Assembly (NCBI RefSeq): GCF_009601165.1
Contig: NZ_WIRE01000001.1
Location: forward strand, 2,542,001 to 2,606,000
Direction: 5' to 3'
From: Alcanivorax sediminis
GTDB lineage: Bacteria > Pseudomonadota > Gammaproteobacteria > Pseudomonadales > Alcanivoracaceae
DNA: 64,000 nucleotides
Shown here: in pieces, positions 46,651 through 55,379 of the stretch
Layout of the letters: the number at the start of each line of letters is the position of its first letter
Position numbering within the stretch: position 1 is the first letter of the stretch
Translations under genes and position numbers: made by a program
Notes under the pieces: model-generated
The model's input: only the letters and a program-made list of their open reading frames with translations
Told to the model about the DNA's origin: nothing
Databases searched by the model: none

Positions 46651-47787
46651 ATGAAGCAGAATATTCTGGTTGTGGACGACCATAAGGAAAACCTGATTGC
46701 GCTTGAAGCAATTCTGGAAGGGGATAGTCGCAACCTTGTAATGGCCCAGTCCGGCAATGAAGCGCTTAATCTTGCGCTCAAACATGACTTTGCGCTGGCA
46801 CTGCTGGATGTCCAGATGCCGGACATGGACGGTTTTGAAGTCGCAGAATTGATGCGACAAAACAAGAAGACCCGCAACATCCCGATCATCTTTGTTACTG
46901 CCATATCGAAAGAACAGAAATATGTTTTCCGTGGCTATGAATGTGGCGCTGTGGACTATCTGTTCAAACCCATCGATCAAAAAATCCTTGAAGCCAAGGT
47001 GAACGTCTTCCTGGAGCTGGACATGCAGCGACGCAAGTTGCAGAAAGCCGTAGTCCAGATGAAACGCCTCAAAGACGAGAATGAGCGCCTTCTACACGCC
47101 TTGGGGGAGGCCCTGATAGGGGCCAATGCCCGGGGGCAGATCACGTTTTGCAATGAGGCGGCTTGCGCCTTGATCAACCGTGACCGCGACAATCTTGTCG
47201 GTCAGGATATCTCTGCCTTGCTCTTTAATGATGACACCGGAAAGCAGCGTTGGCAGTGGAAGGATAATCCCGTGCGCCTTGCCTGTGAGCGAGGGGAGGG
47301 CTGGAAGAACGAGCATCCGCTCTATGCGGACGATGGCAATGGCCTGGTTTCCCTGTCACTTCGGGCCAACGCCATTACCGATGACGATGGCGATTTCACC
47401 GGCGTAGTCCTGGTGGTACGTCAGGCCGACGATGAAAATGAAGTTCGCGACAGCCGCAAGGATCATCGCCGTCACCCCCGCAAGAAGCTGTTTCGTGAAA
47501 TGGTGGTGTTTGATCGCAGCACCGGTGGTAATGTGGGGCGCTTGATGAATATCAGCGTGGACGGCTTCAAGCTTTTCGCCCGGCGAGACATTCCGCCTGG
47601 GGAGCGACTGCACATGGGAATGGTACTCCCGGACCAGATCGCAGGTGTTAATACTATCAGTTTTGATGCAAAGTCCATCTGGTGTGAAAATCTAGACGCT
47701 CCCGGTGAGTTCCAGGTGGGATTCCAGTTTGTGGATCTCAATGGCATGACCCGGAAAGTGATCGAAGACCTGATGGAAAAATACTGA
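46651..47787 (+). CDS. Response regulator with PAS and PilZ domains
   Basis: The 378-residue protein has a receiver (Asp in [14 protein letters not shown], about residue 54), a short coiled coil, a PAS-like domain ([18 protein letters not shown], about residues 152-169) and a C-terminal PilZ domain. The c-di-GMP binding motifs are visible: [10 protein letters not shown], and NISVDG as the (D/N)xSxxG box. It would link phospho-signals to c-di-GMP. It lies 4 nt after cheB and 2 nt before gspE, which joins the signalling block to the secretion operon. A frame start 25 codons earlier is rejected because [10 protein letters not shown] is the receiver start. Confidence 0.92.
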   Translation: MKQNILVVDDHKENLIALEAILEGDSRNLVMAQSGNEALNLALKHDFALALLDVQMPDMDGFEVAELMRQNKKTRNIPIIFVTAISKEQKYVFRGYECGAVDYLFKPIDQKILEAKVNVFLELDMQRRKLQKAVVQMKRLKDENERLLHALGEALIGANARGQITFCNEAACALINRDRDNLVGQDISALLFNDDTGKQRWQWKDNPVRLACERGEGWKNEHPLYADDGNGLVSLSLRANAITDDDGDFTGVVLVVRQADDENEVRDSRKDHRRHPRKKLFREMVVFDRSTGGNVGRLMNISVDGFKLFARRDIPPGERLHMGMVLPDQIAGVNTISFDAKSIWCENLDAPGEFQVGFQFVDLNGMTRKVIEDLMEKY

Positions 47788-47789
47788 AC

Positions 47790-49292
47790 ATGACGGATCA
47801 TGTGGAACACAGCGAAGCTCAAACGCTTCCGCCTTATTTACTGCCTTACGGGTTTGCACGCCGGTTTGGCGTACTGTTGCGTGAACGCGATGGTCAGCGT
47901 GAGCTATGTTACAAACAGGATGTGCCAGTTTCAGCCCTGAGCGAGGTGCAGCGCAAGACGGGCTCGCTGCCTCGCCTCGTGGCCATGGATGAAACCAGTT
48001 TTACTGCCGCCATGGCGCTCGCCTACGAGCAACAGAGGGGGGCTGCAGCGGAGGCTGCAGATGATCTGGAGGGACTGGATCTGGCTAGCCTGGCTGATTC
48101 CTTGCCGGAAACCTCTGACCTGCTGGAACAGGAAGACGATGCGCCGATCATTCGGCTTATCAACGCCTTGCTGCAGGAAGCGATCAGGGAAGATGCATCC
48201 GATATTCACATTGAAACCTTCGAGCGCAAGCTCGTTGTGCGCCTGCGTGTTGATGGGGTTCTACGGGAGATTCTTGCCCCGAAACGGGAATTGGCTCCGC
48301 TACTGGTTTCCCGTATCAAGGTAATGGCGCGGCTGGATATCGCCGAAAAGCGGATCCCTCAGGATGGCCGTATTTCGCTACGAATTGGTGGCCGCGACGT
48401 GGATGTGCGGGTTTCCACCATGCCGTCCAGCAATGGAGAGCGGGTTGTGCTGCGTTTGCTGGACAAGCAGGCAGGGCGCCTGGATCTGGCCCATCTTGGC
48501 ATGGAAGAACAGAACGACAGGATGATTCGGGAGCTGATCAGCAAACCCCATGGCATCATTCTGGTCACGGGGCCTACCGGCTCCGGTAAAACCACCACTC
48601 TCTATGCCTCCCTCACTGAGTTAAACGACAGCTCAAGAAACATTCTGACGGTGGAAGACCCCATCGAATACCAGCTGGAAGGCATCGGCCAGACCCAGGT
48701 GAACAGCAAGGTCGATATGACTTTCGCCCGTGGTCTCAGGGCCATCCTGCGCCAGGATCCGGATGTGGTCATGGTGGGCGAAATCCGCGATCTCGAAACC
48801 GCCGAGATTGCTGTGCAGGCGTCTCTTACCGGGCACCTTGTGCTCTCAACCCTGCACACCAACACGGCTGTGGGCGCGGTAACCCGTCTCCAGGACATGG
48901 GAATCGAGCCCTTCCTTCTGTCCAGCTCTCTACTAGGCGCGCTGGCCCAGCGACTGGTGCGGGTGTTGTGTGACGACTGCAAGACACCTTATCAGCCCTC
49001 TGCGGGTGAATTACGCATGATGGGCCTGCCAGAGGACGAGACACACACCCTCTACCACCCCAACGGCTGTGAGAAGTGCAACAATCAGGGCTACCGCGGC
49101 CGAACAGGGATCTATGAGTTGGTGCTGGTTGATGAAACCATGCGTCAGCTGATCCATGACCAGGTCGGTGAGCTGGCCATGACGCGTCACGCGCGCACCA
49201 TGACAGGCAGCATCCGTGAAGATGGCTGGCGCAAGGTGTTAGCCGGCCGAACCAGCGTGGAAGAAGTGCTGCGCGTCACCCGAGAAGACTAA
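47790..49292 (+). CDS. gspE: Type II secretion ATPase GspE
   Basis: GspE is the hexameric cytoplasmic ATPase that drives the type II pseudopilus. The 500-residue protein has an N1/N2 region (about residues 1-150), Walker [13 protein letters not shown] near residue 258, the Asp box VEDPIEY, Walker [16 protein letters not shown], the His box STLHTNTA, and the C-terminal zinc site with two CxxC pairs (CDDC and CEKC). All catalytic features are in place. It is immediately preceded by the PilZ protein and followed by gspF after 12 nt. Confidence 0.97.
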   Translation: MTDHVEHSEAQTLPPYLLPYGFARRFGVLLRERDGQRELCYKQDVPVSALSEVQRKTGSLPRLVAMDETSFTAAMALAYEQQRGAAAEAADDLEGLDLASLADSLPETSDLLEQEDDAPIIRLINALLQEAIREDASDIHIETFERKLVVRLRVDGVLREILAPKRELAPLLVSRIKVMARLDIAEKRIPQDGRISLRIGGRDVDVRVSTMPSSNGERVVLRLLDKQAGRLDLAHLGMEEQNDRMIRELISKPHGIILVTGPTGSGKTTTLYASLTELNDSSRNILTVEDPIEYQLEGIGQTQVNSKVDMTFARGLRAILRQDPDVVMVGEIRDLETAEIAVQASLTGHLVLSTLHTNTAVGAVTRLQDMGIEPFLLSSSLLGALAQRLVRVLCDDCKTPYQPSAGELRMMGLPEDETHTLYHPNGCEKCNNQGYRGRTGIYELVLVDETMRQLIHDQVGELAMTRHARTMTGSIREDGWRKVLAGRTSVEEVLRVTRED

Positions 49293-49304
49293 CGGGACCC
49301 GTTC

Positions 49305-50525
49305 ATGCCTGCATTTGAGTTCCGCTCCCTCGATCACAAGGGAAAAATCCGCAAGGGCACCATGGAAGCCGACAGTGCCCGGCAGGTACGTCAGCAGCTG
49401 CGTGACAAGGGCTGGGTGCCAATTGAGGTCAACGAAACCCGGGACAGTGAACCCGCTGCCGGCATGGCCATGTTTTCTGCTTCCGGCAAGCTCAAGGGGG
49501 CAGAGCAGGCCCTGATTACACGCCAGCTGGCGACCTTGCTGAAATCCGGCTTGCCGGTCGAGCAGGCCCTGTCCGCTGTTGCCAAGCAAGCCGCCAACGA
49601 CCGCATCGAACGGATCATGCTGGCAGTACGCGCCCGGGTACGTGAGGGCTACAGCCTCGCCAAAAGTTTTGAGTCCTTTCCCCGAGCGTTCCCTGAGATG
49701 TACCGGGCGACGGTGTCTGCCGGTGAGCAGAGTGGGCACCTTGAACAGGTTCTTGAGCAACTCGCGGACTACCTGGAAACCCGGCATGACACGGGCCGCT
49801 CAGTGGCTCAGGCCATGATCTATCCTGCCTTCATCATGGTATTTGCGTCTTTGGTTATCATGCTGATGATGACGTTTGTGGTGCCCAAGCTGGTTGAAGT
49901 CTTCGAGGGCCGGGATCAGGCCTTGCCTTTGTTGACCCGTATTGTCATGTCCCTCAGCGACTTCACTCGTGACTGGGGCTGGCTACTGTTGCTCGTCATT
50001 ATTCTCGGCACCGTGGCGTTTGTCCGGGCCATGCGCAGTCCGGCATTTCGAATGCGCGTGCACCGCCGCATGGCGGTCATGCCTATGGTGGGCACCATGA
50101 TGCGGGCTGCGGACAGCGCAAGACTAGCCAGCACCCTTGGGATTCTGGGGCGCTCCGGAGTCCCGCTGGTTGATGCACTGTTCATTGCCGCACAGGTGGT
50201 AGGCAATCTTGCCATTCGGGATGCGGTCAAGCAGGCCGCTGTCAAGGTGCGCGAAGGGGGTAACCTGAGCCGCGCGCTGGATGCCAGCGGCTACTTTCCG
50301 CCCATGCTGGTGCAGATGATTGCCAGTGGGGAAGCCAGTGGCGAGCTGGACCATATGCTCACCCGGGCGGCAGACTATCAGGAACGGGAGCTCTCCAGCA
50401 CGGTCAATACTATGGTGGGGCTGCTAGGGCCCATCATGTTGCTGGTAATGGCAGGAATTGTGGTCATGATTGTGCTTTCGGTGATGATGCCAATCATGCA
50501 AATGAACAACATGCTAGGTGGATAA
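49305..50525 (+). CDS. gspF: Type II secretion inner-membrane protein GspF
   Basis: GspF is the polytopic platform protein that contacts GspE and GspL. The 406-residue protein has the two-fold GspF/PilC repeat with domains at about residues 70-195 and 270-395, each starting with a SLAKSFESFP-type or NLSRALDASGYFP segment, and three hydrophobic segments (about 172-194, 222-240, 375-398). Length and architecture are normal. gspG starts 2 nt after its stop. Confidence 0.97.
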   Translation: MPAFEFRSLDHKGKIRKGTMEADSARQVRQQLRDKGWVPIEVNETRDSEPAAGMAMFSASGKLKGAEQALITRQLATLLKSGLPVEQALSAVAKQAANDRIERIMLAVRARVREGYSLAKSFESFPRAFPEMYRATVSAGEQSGHLEQVLEQLADYLETRHDTGRSVAQAMIYPAFIMVFASLVIMLMMTFVVPKLVEVFEGRDQALPLLTRIVMSLSDFTRDWGWLLLLVIILGTVAFVRAMRSPAFRMRVHRRMAVMPMVGTMMRAADSARLASTLGILGRSGVPLVDALFIAAQVVGNLAIRDAVKQAAVKVREGGNLSRALDASGYFPPMLVQMIASGEASGELDHMLTRAADYQERELSSTVNTMVGLLGPIMLLVMAGIVVMIVLSVMMPIMQMNNMLGG

Positions 50526-50527
50526 CA

Positions 50528-50962
50528 ATGAAGACCCTGAAACATCAAAAGGCCATGTCTGGTTTTACCCTGCTGGAAATCATGGTGGTTGTGGCCATTA
50601 TCGGCCTGCTCGCTGCGGTGATCGTGCCCAACGTTATCGGTCAGGGCGAGGCGGCCAAGGTGGATTTGACCAAAGCCAACATGGGCAAGATTGTCCAGCA
50701 GCTGGACATGTACAAGTTCAACAATGGCAGCTACCCAACCACCGAAGAAGGGCTTAACGGCCTGGTGGAGCGCCCGTCCTCCGCCAGGAAATGGCCGGAA
50801 GGCGGCTATCTGCCCAAGGTGCCCCAGGATCCCTGGAATAACGATTACATCTACTTGAGCCCAGGTGTGGATGGCCCCTTCGATCTCCTGTCCCTGGGTG
50901 CCGATGGCGCCGAGGGCGGCGAGGGTAACGACGCCGACATCAACTGGCGTGACGTTCAGTAA
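50528..50962 (+). CDS. gspG: Type II secretion major pseudopilin GspG
   Basis: The 144-residue prepilin has the class III signal: a short basic leader, cleavage in SG-FTLLEIMVVVAIIGLLA with Glu5, then the hydrophobic helix. The C-terminal half has the GspG calcium-loop region with DPWNNDY and SPGVDGPFDLLSLGADG. GspG polymerises into the pseudopilus after processing by GspO/PilD, which is not in the window. Confidence 0.97.
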   Translation: MKTLKHQKAMSGFTLLEIMVVVAIIGLLAAVIVPNVIGQGEAAKVDLTKANMGKIVQQLDMYKFNNGSYPTTEEGLNGLVERPSSARKWPEGGYLPKVPQDPWNNDYIYLSPGVDGPFDLLSLGADGAEGGEGNDADINWRDVQ

Positions 50963-50964
50963 TC

Positions 50965-51639
50965 ATGCCTGCACCGGCCCGACAATCAGGCTTCACACTG
51001 CTGGAAATTCTGGTGGTGGTTATGCTCGTCGGGCTGCTCACTGCGGTCATCGCCGGGCAGGGTAACTGGACCCTGAGTGAGGACGGCCTGGACGAAGAGG
51101 CCTCAAGGCTCCAAGACACGCTGGAATTACTCAACGAACGCAGCCTTTTCTCAGGACAGCTTCTGGCGCTAAAGCTGCGAGCCGATGGCTGGACGCCGCT
51201 CGCCTACGATCGGAATGAGCGTGATTTCCTGCCCATAGATGACACTACGCTCAAGTCTCGCACCCTTGCGCCCAGCCTGACCCTTGAGTGGCAGGTCGAT
51301 GCGCTTGAGGATGATGAGGTTTCCCTTTCCGATGTGGCCGAAAATCTCGTCAAGGAAGACATGATGGCGACGCCTGACGACCTTAGCGATCAGGCCGAAA
51401 CGGGGGAGGGCGAGTTGCGCTCCGACAACAAAAGTGATTCCCGACGTGACAAGGAGTTACCGCAGGTCTTTTTTTTCCCCAGCGGGGAAGTGACACCGGT
51501 AACGATTTCCGTTCTTTCCGATGAAGAGCTGGAGAAATTTCGACGCTGGCAGATCAGCGCACTCGGCCAGGTTACAGACCCTGATGCTGTTCAGGATGAA
51601 GAGGAAGATGACGAGGATCCGTTCGGGGAGGAGCGGTAA
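50965..51639 (+). CDS. gspH: Type II secretion minor pseudopilin GspH, acidic variant
   Basis: The 224-residue prepilin has the processing site SG-FTLLEILVVVMLVGLL. It is longer than the usual GspH (about 150-190). The extra length is an acidic stretch in the middle (about residues 108-165, rich in Asp/Glu) and an acidic tail DEEEDDEDPFGEE. The role of this addition is unknown. The stop overlaps the gspI start (TAATG). Confidence 0.9.
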   Translation: MPAPARQSGFTLLEILVVVMLVGLLTAVIAGQGNWTLSEDGLDEEASRLQDTLELLNERSLFSGQLLALKLRADGWTPLAYDRNERDFLPIDDTTLKSRTLAPSLTLEWQVDALEDDEVSLSDVAENLVKEDMMATPDDLSDQAETGEGELRSDNKSDSRRDKELPQVFFFPSGEVTPVTISVLSDEELEKFRRWQISALGQVTDPDAVQDEEEDDEDPFGEER

Positions 51640-52022
51640 TGATGCTCCGACGTCACCGTGGCTTTACGCTCATCGAAGTGCTCATTGCCGTCTCCATTCT
51701 TGCCCTCGTCATGGTCACCCTCGGTCAAACCTTGGGGGCCAGTGCACGCGCCTACTCCAATATCAACGAAACCCATCTCGGCTTCCTGGTGGCTTCCGAC
51801 AAGCTGGTGGAAATGCAGGTATACCAACAATGGCCGCCCACTGGTCAGTCTGACACCGAAGTCACCCGTAATGGCAGGGACTGGTGGATAGAAACCATTG
51901 TCACCGAAGGTCCCTATCCTGATACGCGTCGGGTCGATATCAATGTGGGTCTGCTCCGCGATGATGTCAAAGAAGGGCTGGCGTACCACTTGGCCAGCCT
52001 GATTGGTAAGCCAGCGTCATGA
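51639..52022 (+). CDS. gspI: Type II secretion minor pseudopilin GspI
   Basis: The 127-residue prepilin has the processing site RG-FTLIEVLIAVSILALVMV and the small beta-rich body with TRNGRDWWIETIV. GspI starts the pseudopilus tip with GspJ and GspK. Two ATG codons in a row (51639, 51642) follow GGGAGGAG. Its stop overlaps the gspJ start. Confidence 0.94.
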   Translation: MMLRRHRGFTLIEVLIAVSILALVMVTLGQTLGASARAYSNINETHLGFLVASDKLVEMQVYQQWPPTGQSDTEVTRNGRDWWIETIVTEGPYPDTRRVDINVGLLRDDVKEGLAYHLASLIGKPAS

Positions 52023-52654
52023 TGAATCTGAGGCGTTCTTACGGTTTCACACTGCTGGAAATGGTAGTCACTATTGCCATTTTTGCCTTTATCTATGTCT
52101 GGGCAGCGTCATTCCTGAGTAGCGCCCTGAGTGGCAGGGAGCAGCTCACTCAGAGTGCCGACAAAATGGAACGCAGCCAGCGTGCCATCACGTTCCTTAC
52201 CCTGGATTTTGAACAGTTGGTCAGCCGCCCTGTACGGGATCCCTACGGCGACCCTCAGCCGGCCATTGTTGGCCGTGACAACTATGTGGAGTTCACCCGG
52301 CTTGGCTGGTCAAACCCCTTTGGGCTGCGCAAGCGTAGCGAAATGCAGCGGGTCATATACACGCTGGAAGATGGCGACTTGTACAGACGTTATTGGCCGG
52401 TCCTGGATACAACCGTCGCGACTCAATATCAACAGGATGTCCTTCTCAAGGATGTTGCCCGTTTTACGGTCCGCTACCTGGACCTGACTCCAGAAGGCGA
52501 CTGGCAATGGCTCGAGCTTTGGCCTGACGCTGCGTTGGCAGCACAACCTGTCTGGTCTCAGCGCCTGCCGAAAAGTATCGAAATCGAGATTGAACTGGAG
52601 AACGGTGATGTGATCCACCGGTTCTATCGTACGGTGGTGAACCCGTGGGCATAA
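52019..52654 (+). CDS. gspJ: Type II secretion minor pseudopilin GspJ
   Basis: The 211-residue prepilin has the site YG-FTLLEMVVTIAIFAFIYV and a body with RSQRAITFLTLDFEQLVSRPVRD-like features (here MERSQRAITFLTLDFEQLV, in part), VEFTRLGWSNP and YRRYWPVLDT, typical of GspJ. It overlaps gspI (ATGA) and gspK (TAATG), so the tip proteins are coupled. Confidence 0.95.
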   Translation: MMNLRRSYGFTLLEMVVTIAIFAFIYVWAASFLSSALSGREQLTQSADKMERSQRAITFLTLDFEQLVSRPVRDPYGDPQPAIVGRDNYVEFTRLGWSNPFGLRKRSEMQRVIYTLEDGDLYRRYWPVLDTTVATQYQQDVLLKDVARFTVRYLDLTPEGDWQWLELWPDAALAAQPVWSQRLPKSIEIEIELENGDVIHRFYRTVVNPWA

Positions 52655-53685
52655 TGCGATACCACCAACGCGGTATGGCGCTGATCATCGTGCTCATGCT
52701 GTTTGCGATCATTGCTACGTTGGCGATGGAAATTCTGTTCCGTCAGAATCGTTTCCTGAACCGTGCCGACAACCTGCTCCAGTGGGACAAGCGCCACCAG
52801 TACGCCATGGCCGCTGAAGTTGTGGCCCAGCAAGGCCTAATCGATGACTTGCAAGATGACATTAAAAACAGCTCGCAACTTGATGATTGCATTGAAGAAA
52901 AATGGGCCGTTCAGCTTCCGCCAACCCCCTACGAAGATGCCTTTCTGAGTGCCAGTGTTCAAGATCTTCAGGGGCGCTTCAATCTCAACTGGCTGGTGGC
53001 CGCAGAGGCTGATGGCTTCACCAGGCAACCAGACAGAGTCAAGGAGCTGGAACAGTTACTGGCCGTCATGCTTCCTGAACAGTCCAAAGCCAGCCGACTG
53101 GCCAGTGAAATGGCCGACTGGCTGGACAGCAACAATATCGTGGATGAGGCGGAAGGCGCGGAGGACCCGGAGTACCGTGACCGCCGCACCCCCAACATGC
53201 CCGCCGCTCATGAGAGTGAATTACGTGCATTGCTGAGCTTTGGCGCTACCGATATGCCGGAAGACCCAATGCTGTGGGGATTGCTGACCGCTTTGCCGCC
53301 CGGCACGACCCTTAATGTCAATACGGCCTCGCAACAGGTGCTCGATGCTGTGGTAGGCTCAATGGCAGGTCAGGAAGGCACGAAAGCGATTATGGAAGCA
53401 CGTTCTGAGGAGCCTATTGCCAGTATCGATACGGTCCTTGCCTTACCGGCCTTTGCTGAACTGGAAGAAGACCAGAAGAATGCACTGAAAGCTCGTCTTG
53501 GGGTGGCCAGTGAGTATTTTCAGGTGATGGTGGATGTGGAAGTGGATGGCCAGCTAAGCAGGCTGGTAACACGACTCTATCGCGGGGGAGGTGAGGGTGA
53601 GCCAACGGCCGTCATCAGCCGCCAGGTCAGCCCATTGCTGACACCACTCGAACCCGCCTGTAATCCTTTCTACAATGCAGAATAA
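52654..53685 (+). CDS. gspK: Type II secretion minor pseudopilin GspK
   Basis: The 343-residue protein is the large tip pseudopilin. The processing site is RG-MALIIVLMLFAIIATLA; GspK lacks the Glu5 of other pseudopilins, as seen here. A large C-terminal alpha domain carries WLDSNNIVDEAEGAEDPEYRD (in part), and NVNTASQQVLDAV. ATG 52654 overlaps the gspJ stop; the frame extends three codons further to a GTG that is not needed. Confidence 0.95.
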   Translation: MRYHQRGMALIIVLMLFAIIATLAMEILFRQNRFLNRADNLLQWDKRHQYAMAAEVVAQQGLIDDLQDDIKNSSQLDDCIEEKWAVQLPPTPYEDAFLSASVQDLQGRFNLNWLVAAEADGFTRQPDRVKELEQLLAVMLPEQSKASRLASEMADWLDSNNIVDEAEGAEDPEYRDRRTPNMPAAHESELRALLSFGATDMPEDPMLWGLLTALPPGTTLNVNTASQQVLDAVVGSMAGQEGTKAIMEARSEEPIASIDTVLALPAFAELEEDQKNALKARLGVASEYFQVMVDVEVDGQLSRLVTRLYRGGGEGEPTAVISRQVSPLLTPLEPACNPFYNAE

Positions 53686-53727
53686 CGGCTATTGTGGCCA
53701 ACAATAACGAATAAAGGATCAAAATCA

Positions 53728-54873
53728 GTGTCACAAGCTCCATTGATCTATCTTTACGACATTGATGAGTTGCCCCTGGGGGGAGGCAGCCCGGCGCTGT
53801 TTCAGTCAGCAAGGGGCAGTTCTGCGGTGCTCACCACACTGGATGGAGCCTGTGGCGCTGCAGCAGAAACTGGCGGCCCGCTGAGAATCATACTTTGCGC
53901 CTCCATGGTGCGCCTGACGCAGGTGGAATTGAGTCGCAAACAGGCCCGTCACCTTGACCGTGTGATGCCCTACCTGCTTGAAGAAAATCTCCTGGATAGT
54001 CCCGATGCGCTTTTCTTTAATGCGCGCAAGGGGGAGGGGGATGAATACCTGGTGACCGCGATCGAGCAGGATCTGATGAATACCCTGCGCGAGCGGGCGT
54101 CTGTTGCCGGTGCCAACCTGCAATCCGTAGAAGTCGACATCGAGTGCCTTGCTTCGGCTCTGCCGATGGTCGTGCAGTTGCCAGAAGGCAAGAACCTGAT
54201 TGCTACCCGCAGAGATGCGTATCTGGTGGTCGATGAGCACGCACTTAATGAGCTGGGGCCACTTTTTGGCGACACCCTGGCAGACGCTACCCAAATTGAC
54301 TCTGATGGCAGCCTGTTTGACCTGTTGCGGCAGCATCAGGGCCCGCAACTAATGACCGGGGCCTATGCTCCGCGAAAGCAGAGTGGGCAGCCCGGGGCAC
54401 TTGCCGAATGGCGCCCGTTACTTATTCTTGCCGCCTCAATTCTGTTTTTGGCCGTTGTCGGGCTACGAGTTCAGGCGTGGCGTTATAACGTTGCTGCTGA
54501 AACCGCCCTTGCGGATGCGATGAAGCAATACGAACAACTATTTCCGGGCGACAAGGCCACCTCGGCATTGACCCGTCAGTTCCAAAGCCGTCTTTCTCGC
54601 CTTTCCAGTGGCGGAGGGGCTGCCGGCACCTCTTTCTTCCCGATGCTGGTGCCCGTGGCCGAAGTGCTCAAGAAGAGCAGCGTTGAGCCCAAGAGGCTGC
54701 AATACGATCAGCGCCAGAACAATTTGCTTCTTGATGTCAGTGCCAAGGATTACGCTCAGCTGGAGGCACTGCAGAACGCCTTGAGGGAGCAGGGAGCAAA
54801 AGCGTCCATTGCCAATTACCGTAATGCCGCACAGGGTGTAAACGCGAGAATCAAAGTGGAGCAGCCAGGATGA
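53728..54873 (+). CDS. gspL: Type II secretion protein GspL
   Basis: GspL is the bitopic protein linking GspE to GspM. The 381-residue product has an actin-like cytoplasmic domain (residues 1 to about 225), one membrane segment (LLILAASILFLAVVGLRVQ, about 232-250) and a periplasmic ferredoxin-like domain. GTG 53728 follows AAAGGA at 9 nt and gives the N-terminus SQAPLIYLYDIDELP; the open frame begins earlier at TTG 53692, without a ribosome site. It overlaps gspM by ATGA. Confidence 0.92.
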   Translation: MSQAPLIYLYDIDELPLGGGSPALFQSARGSSAVLTTLDGACGAAAETGGPLRIILCASMVRLTQVELSRKQARHLDRVMPYLLEENLLDSPDALFFNARKGEGDEYLVTAIEQDLMNTLRERASVAGANLQSVEVDIECLASALPMVVQLPEGKNLIATRRDAYLVVDEHALNELGPLFGDTLADATQIDSDGSLFDLLRQHQGPQLMTGAYAPRKQSGQPGALAEWRPLLILAASILFLAVVGLRVQAWRYNVAAETALADAMKQYEQLFPGDKATSALTRQFQSRLSRLSSGGGAAGTSFFPMLVPVAEVLKKSSVEPKRLQYDQRQNNLLLDVSAKDYAQLEALQNALREQGAKASIANYRNAAQGVNARIKVEQPG

Positions 54874-55379
54874 GTCTTGCGACCTATCAGCAGCAACTTC
54901 AACAGCGGCTGACTCCCCTGGTGCAGTGGTATCAGAGCCGTGAGCCCCGCGAGCAAAAAGTGCTTCAGTTACTGGCAGCAGTATTCGTTGTCGTATTGAT
55001 TTACTGGCTAATCTGGGCCCCCTCGGTGAATGCCCGCGACCAGGCGCTTCAGCGCTATGTATCGAACACGCAAACACTGGAATGGATTAATGCCAACGCT
55101 GCAGCGATCAGAGCTGCTTCCGGGGGTAAAGCGTCTACATTGCCCCGCAATTGGGTGGGGGAGGTGAGTCGAAGTGCCAATGCTTACGGCCTGACGCTCA
55201 AGAACTTTACTCCCGACGGTAACACCTCTGTGCGCATCCAGATGGAAGAACAGCCAGCGGGCCAGAGTATCCTCTGGCTGCAATCCCTTCAGGAAAAAGG
55301 GGTGCAAATTACCAATCTGGAAATGACCCCGGGCGATAAATCAGGAACGGCCACCGTACGCGCCACATTACAACAATAA
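54870..55379 (+). CDS. gspM: Type II secretion protein GspM
   Basis: The 169-residue bitopic protein has a cytoplasmic N-terminus, one membrane segment (VLQLLAAVFVVVLIYWLIW, about residues 31-49) and a periplasmic domain. It includes the REPREQKVL-type stretch before the membrane segment that is common in GspM. GspM stabilises GspL and positions the platform. Its stop overlaps the next gene (TAATG). Confidence 0.93.
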   Translation: MSLATYQQQLQQRLTPLVQWYQSREPREQKVLQLLAAVFVVVLIYWLIWAPSVNARDQALQRYVSNTQTLEWINANAAAIRAASGGKASTLPRNWVGEVSRSANAYGLTLKNFTPDGNTSVRIQMEEQPAGQSILWLQSLQEKGVQITNLEMTPGDKSGTATVRATLQQ

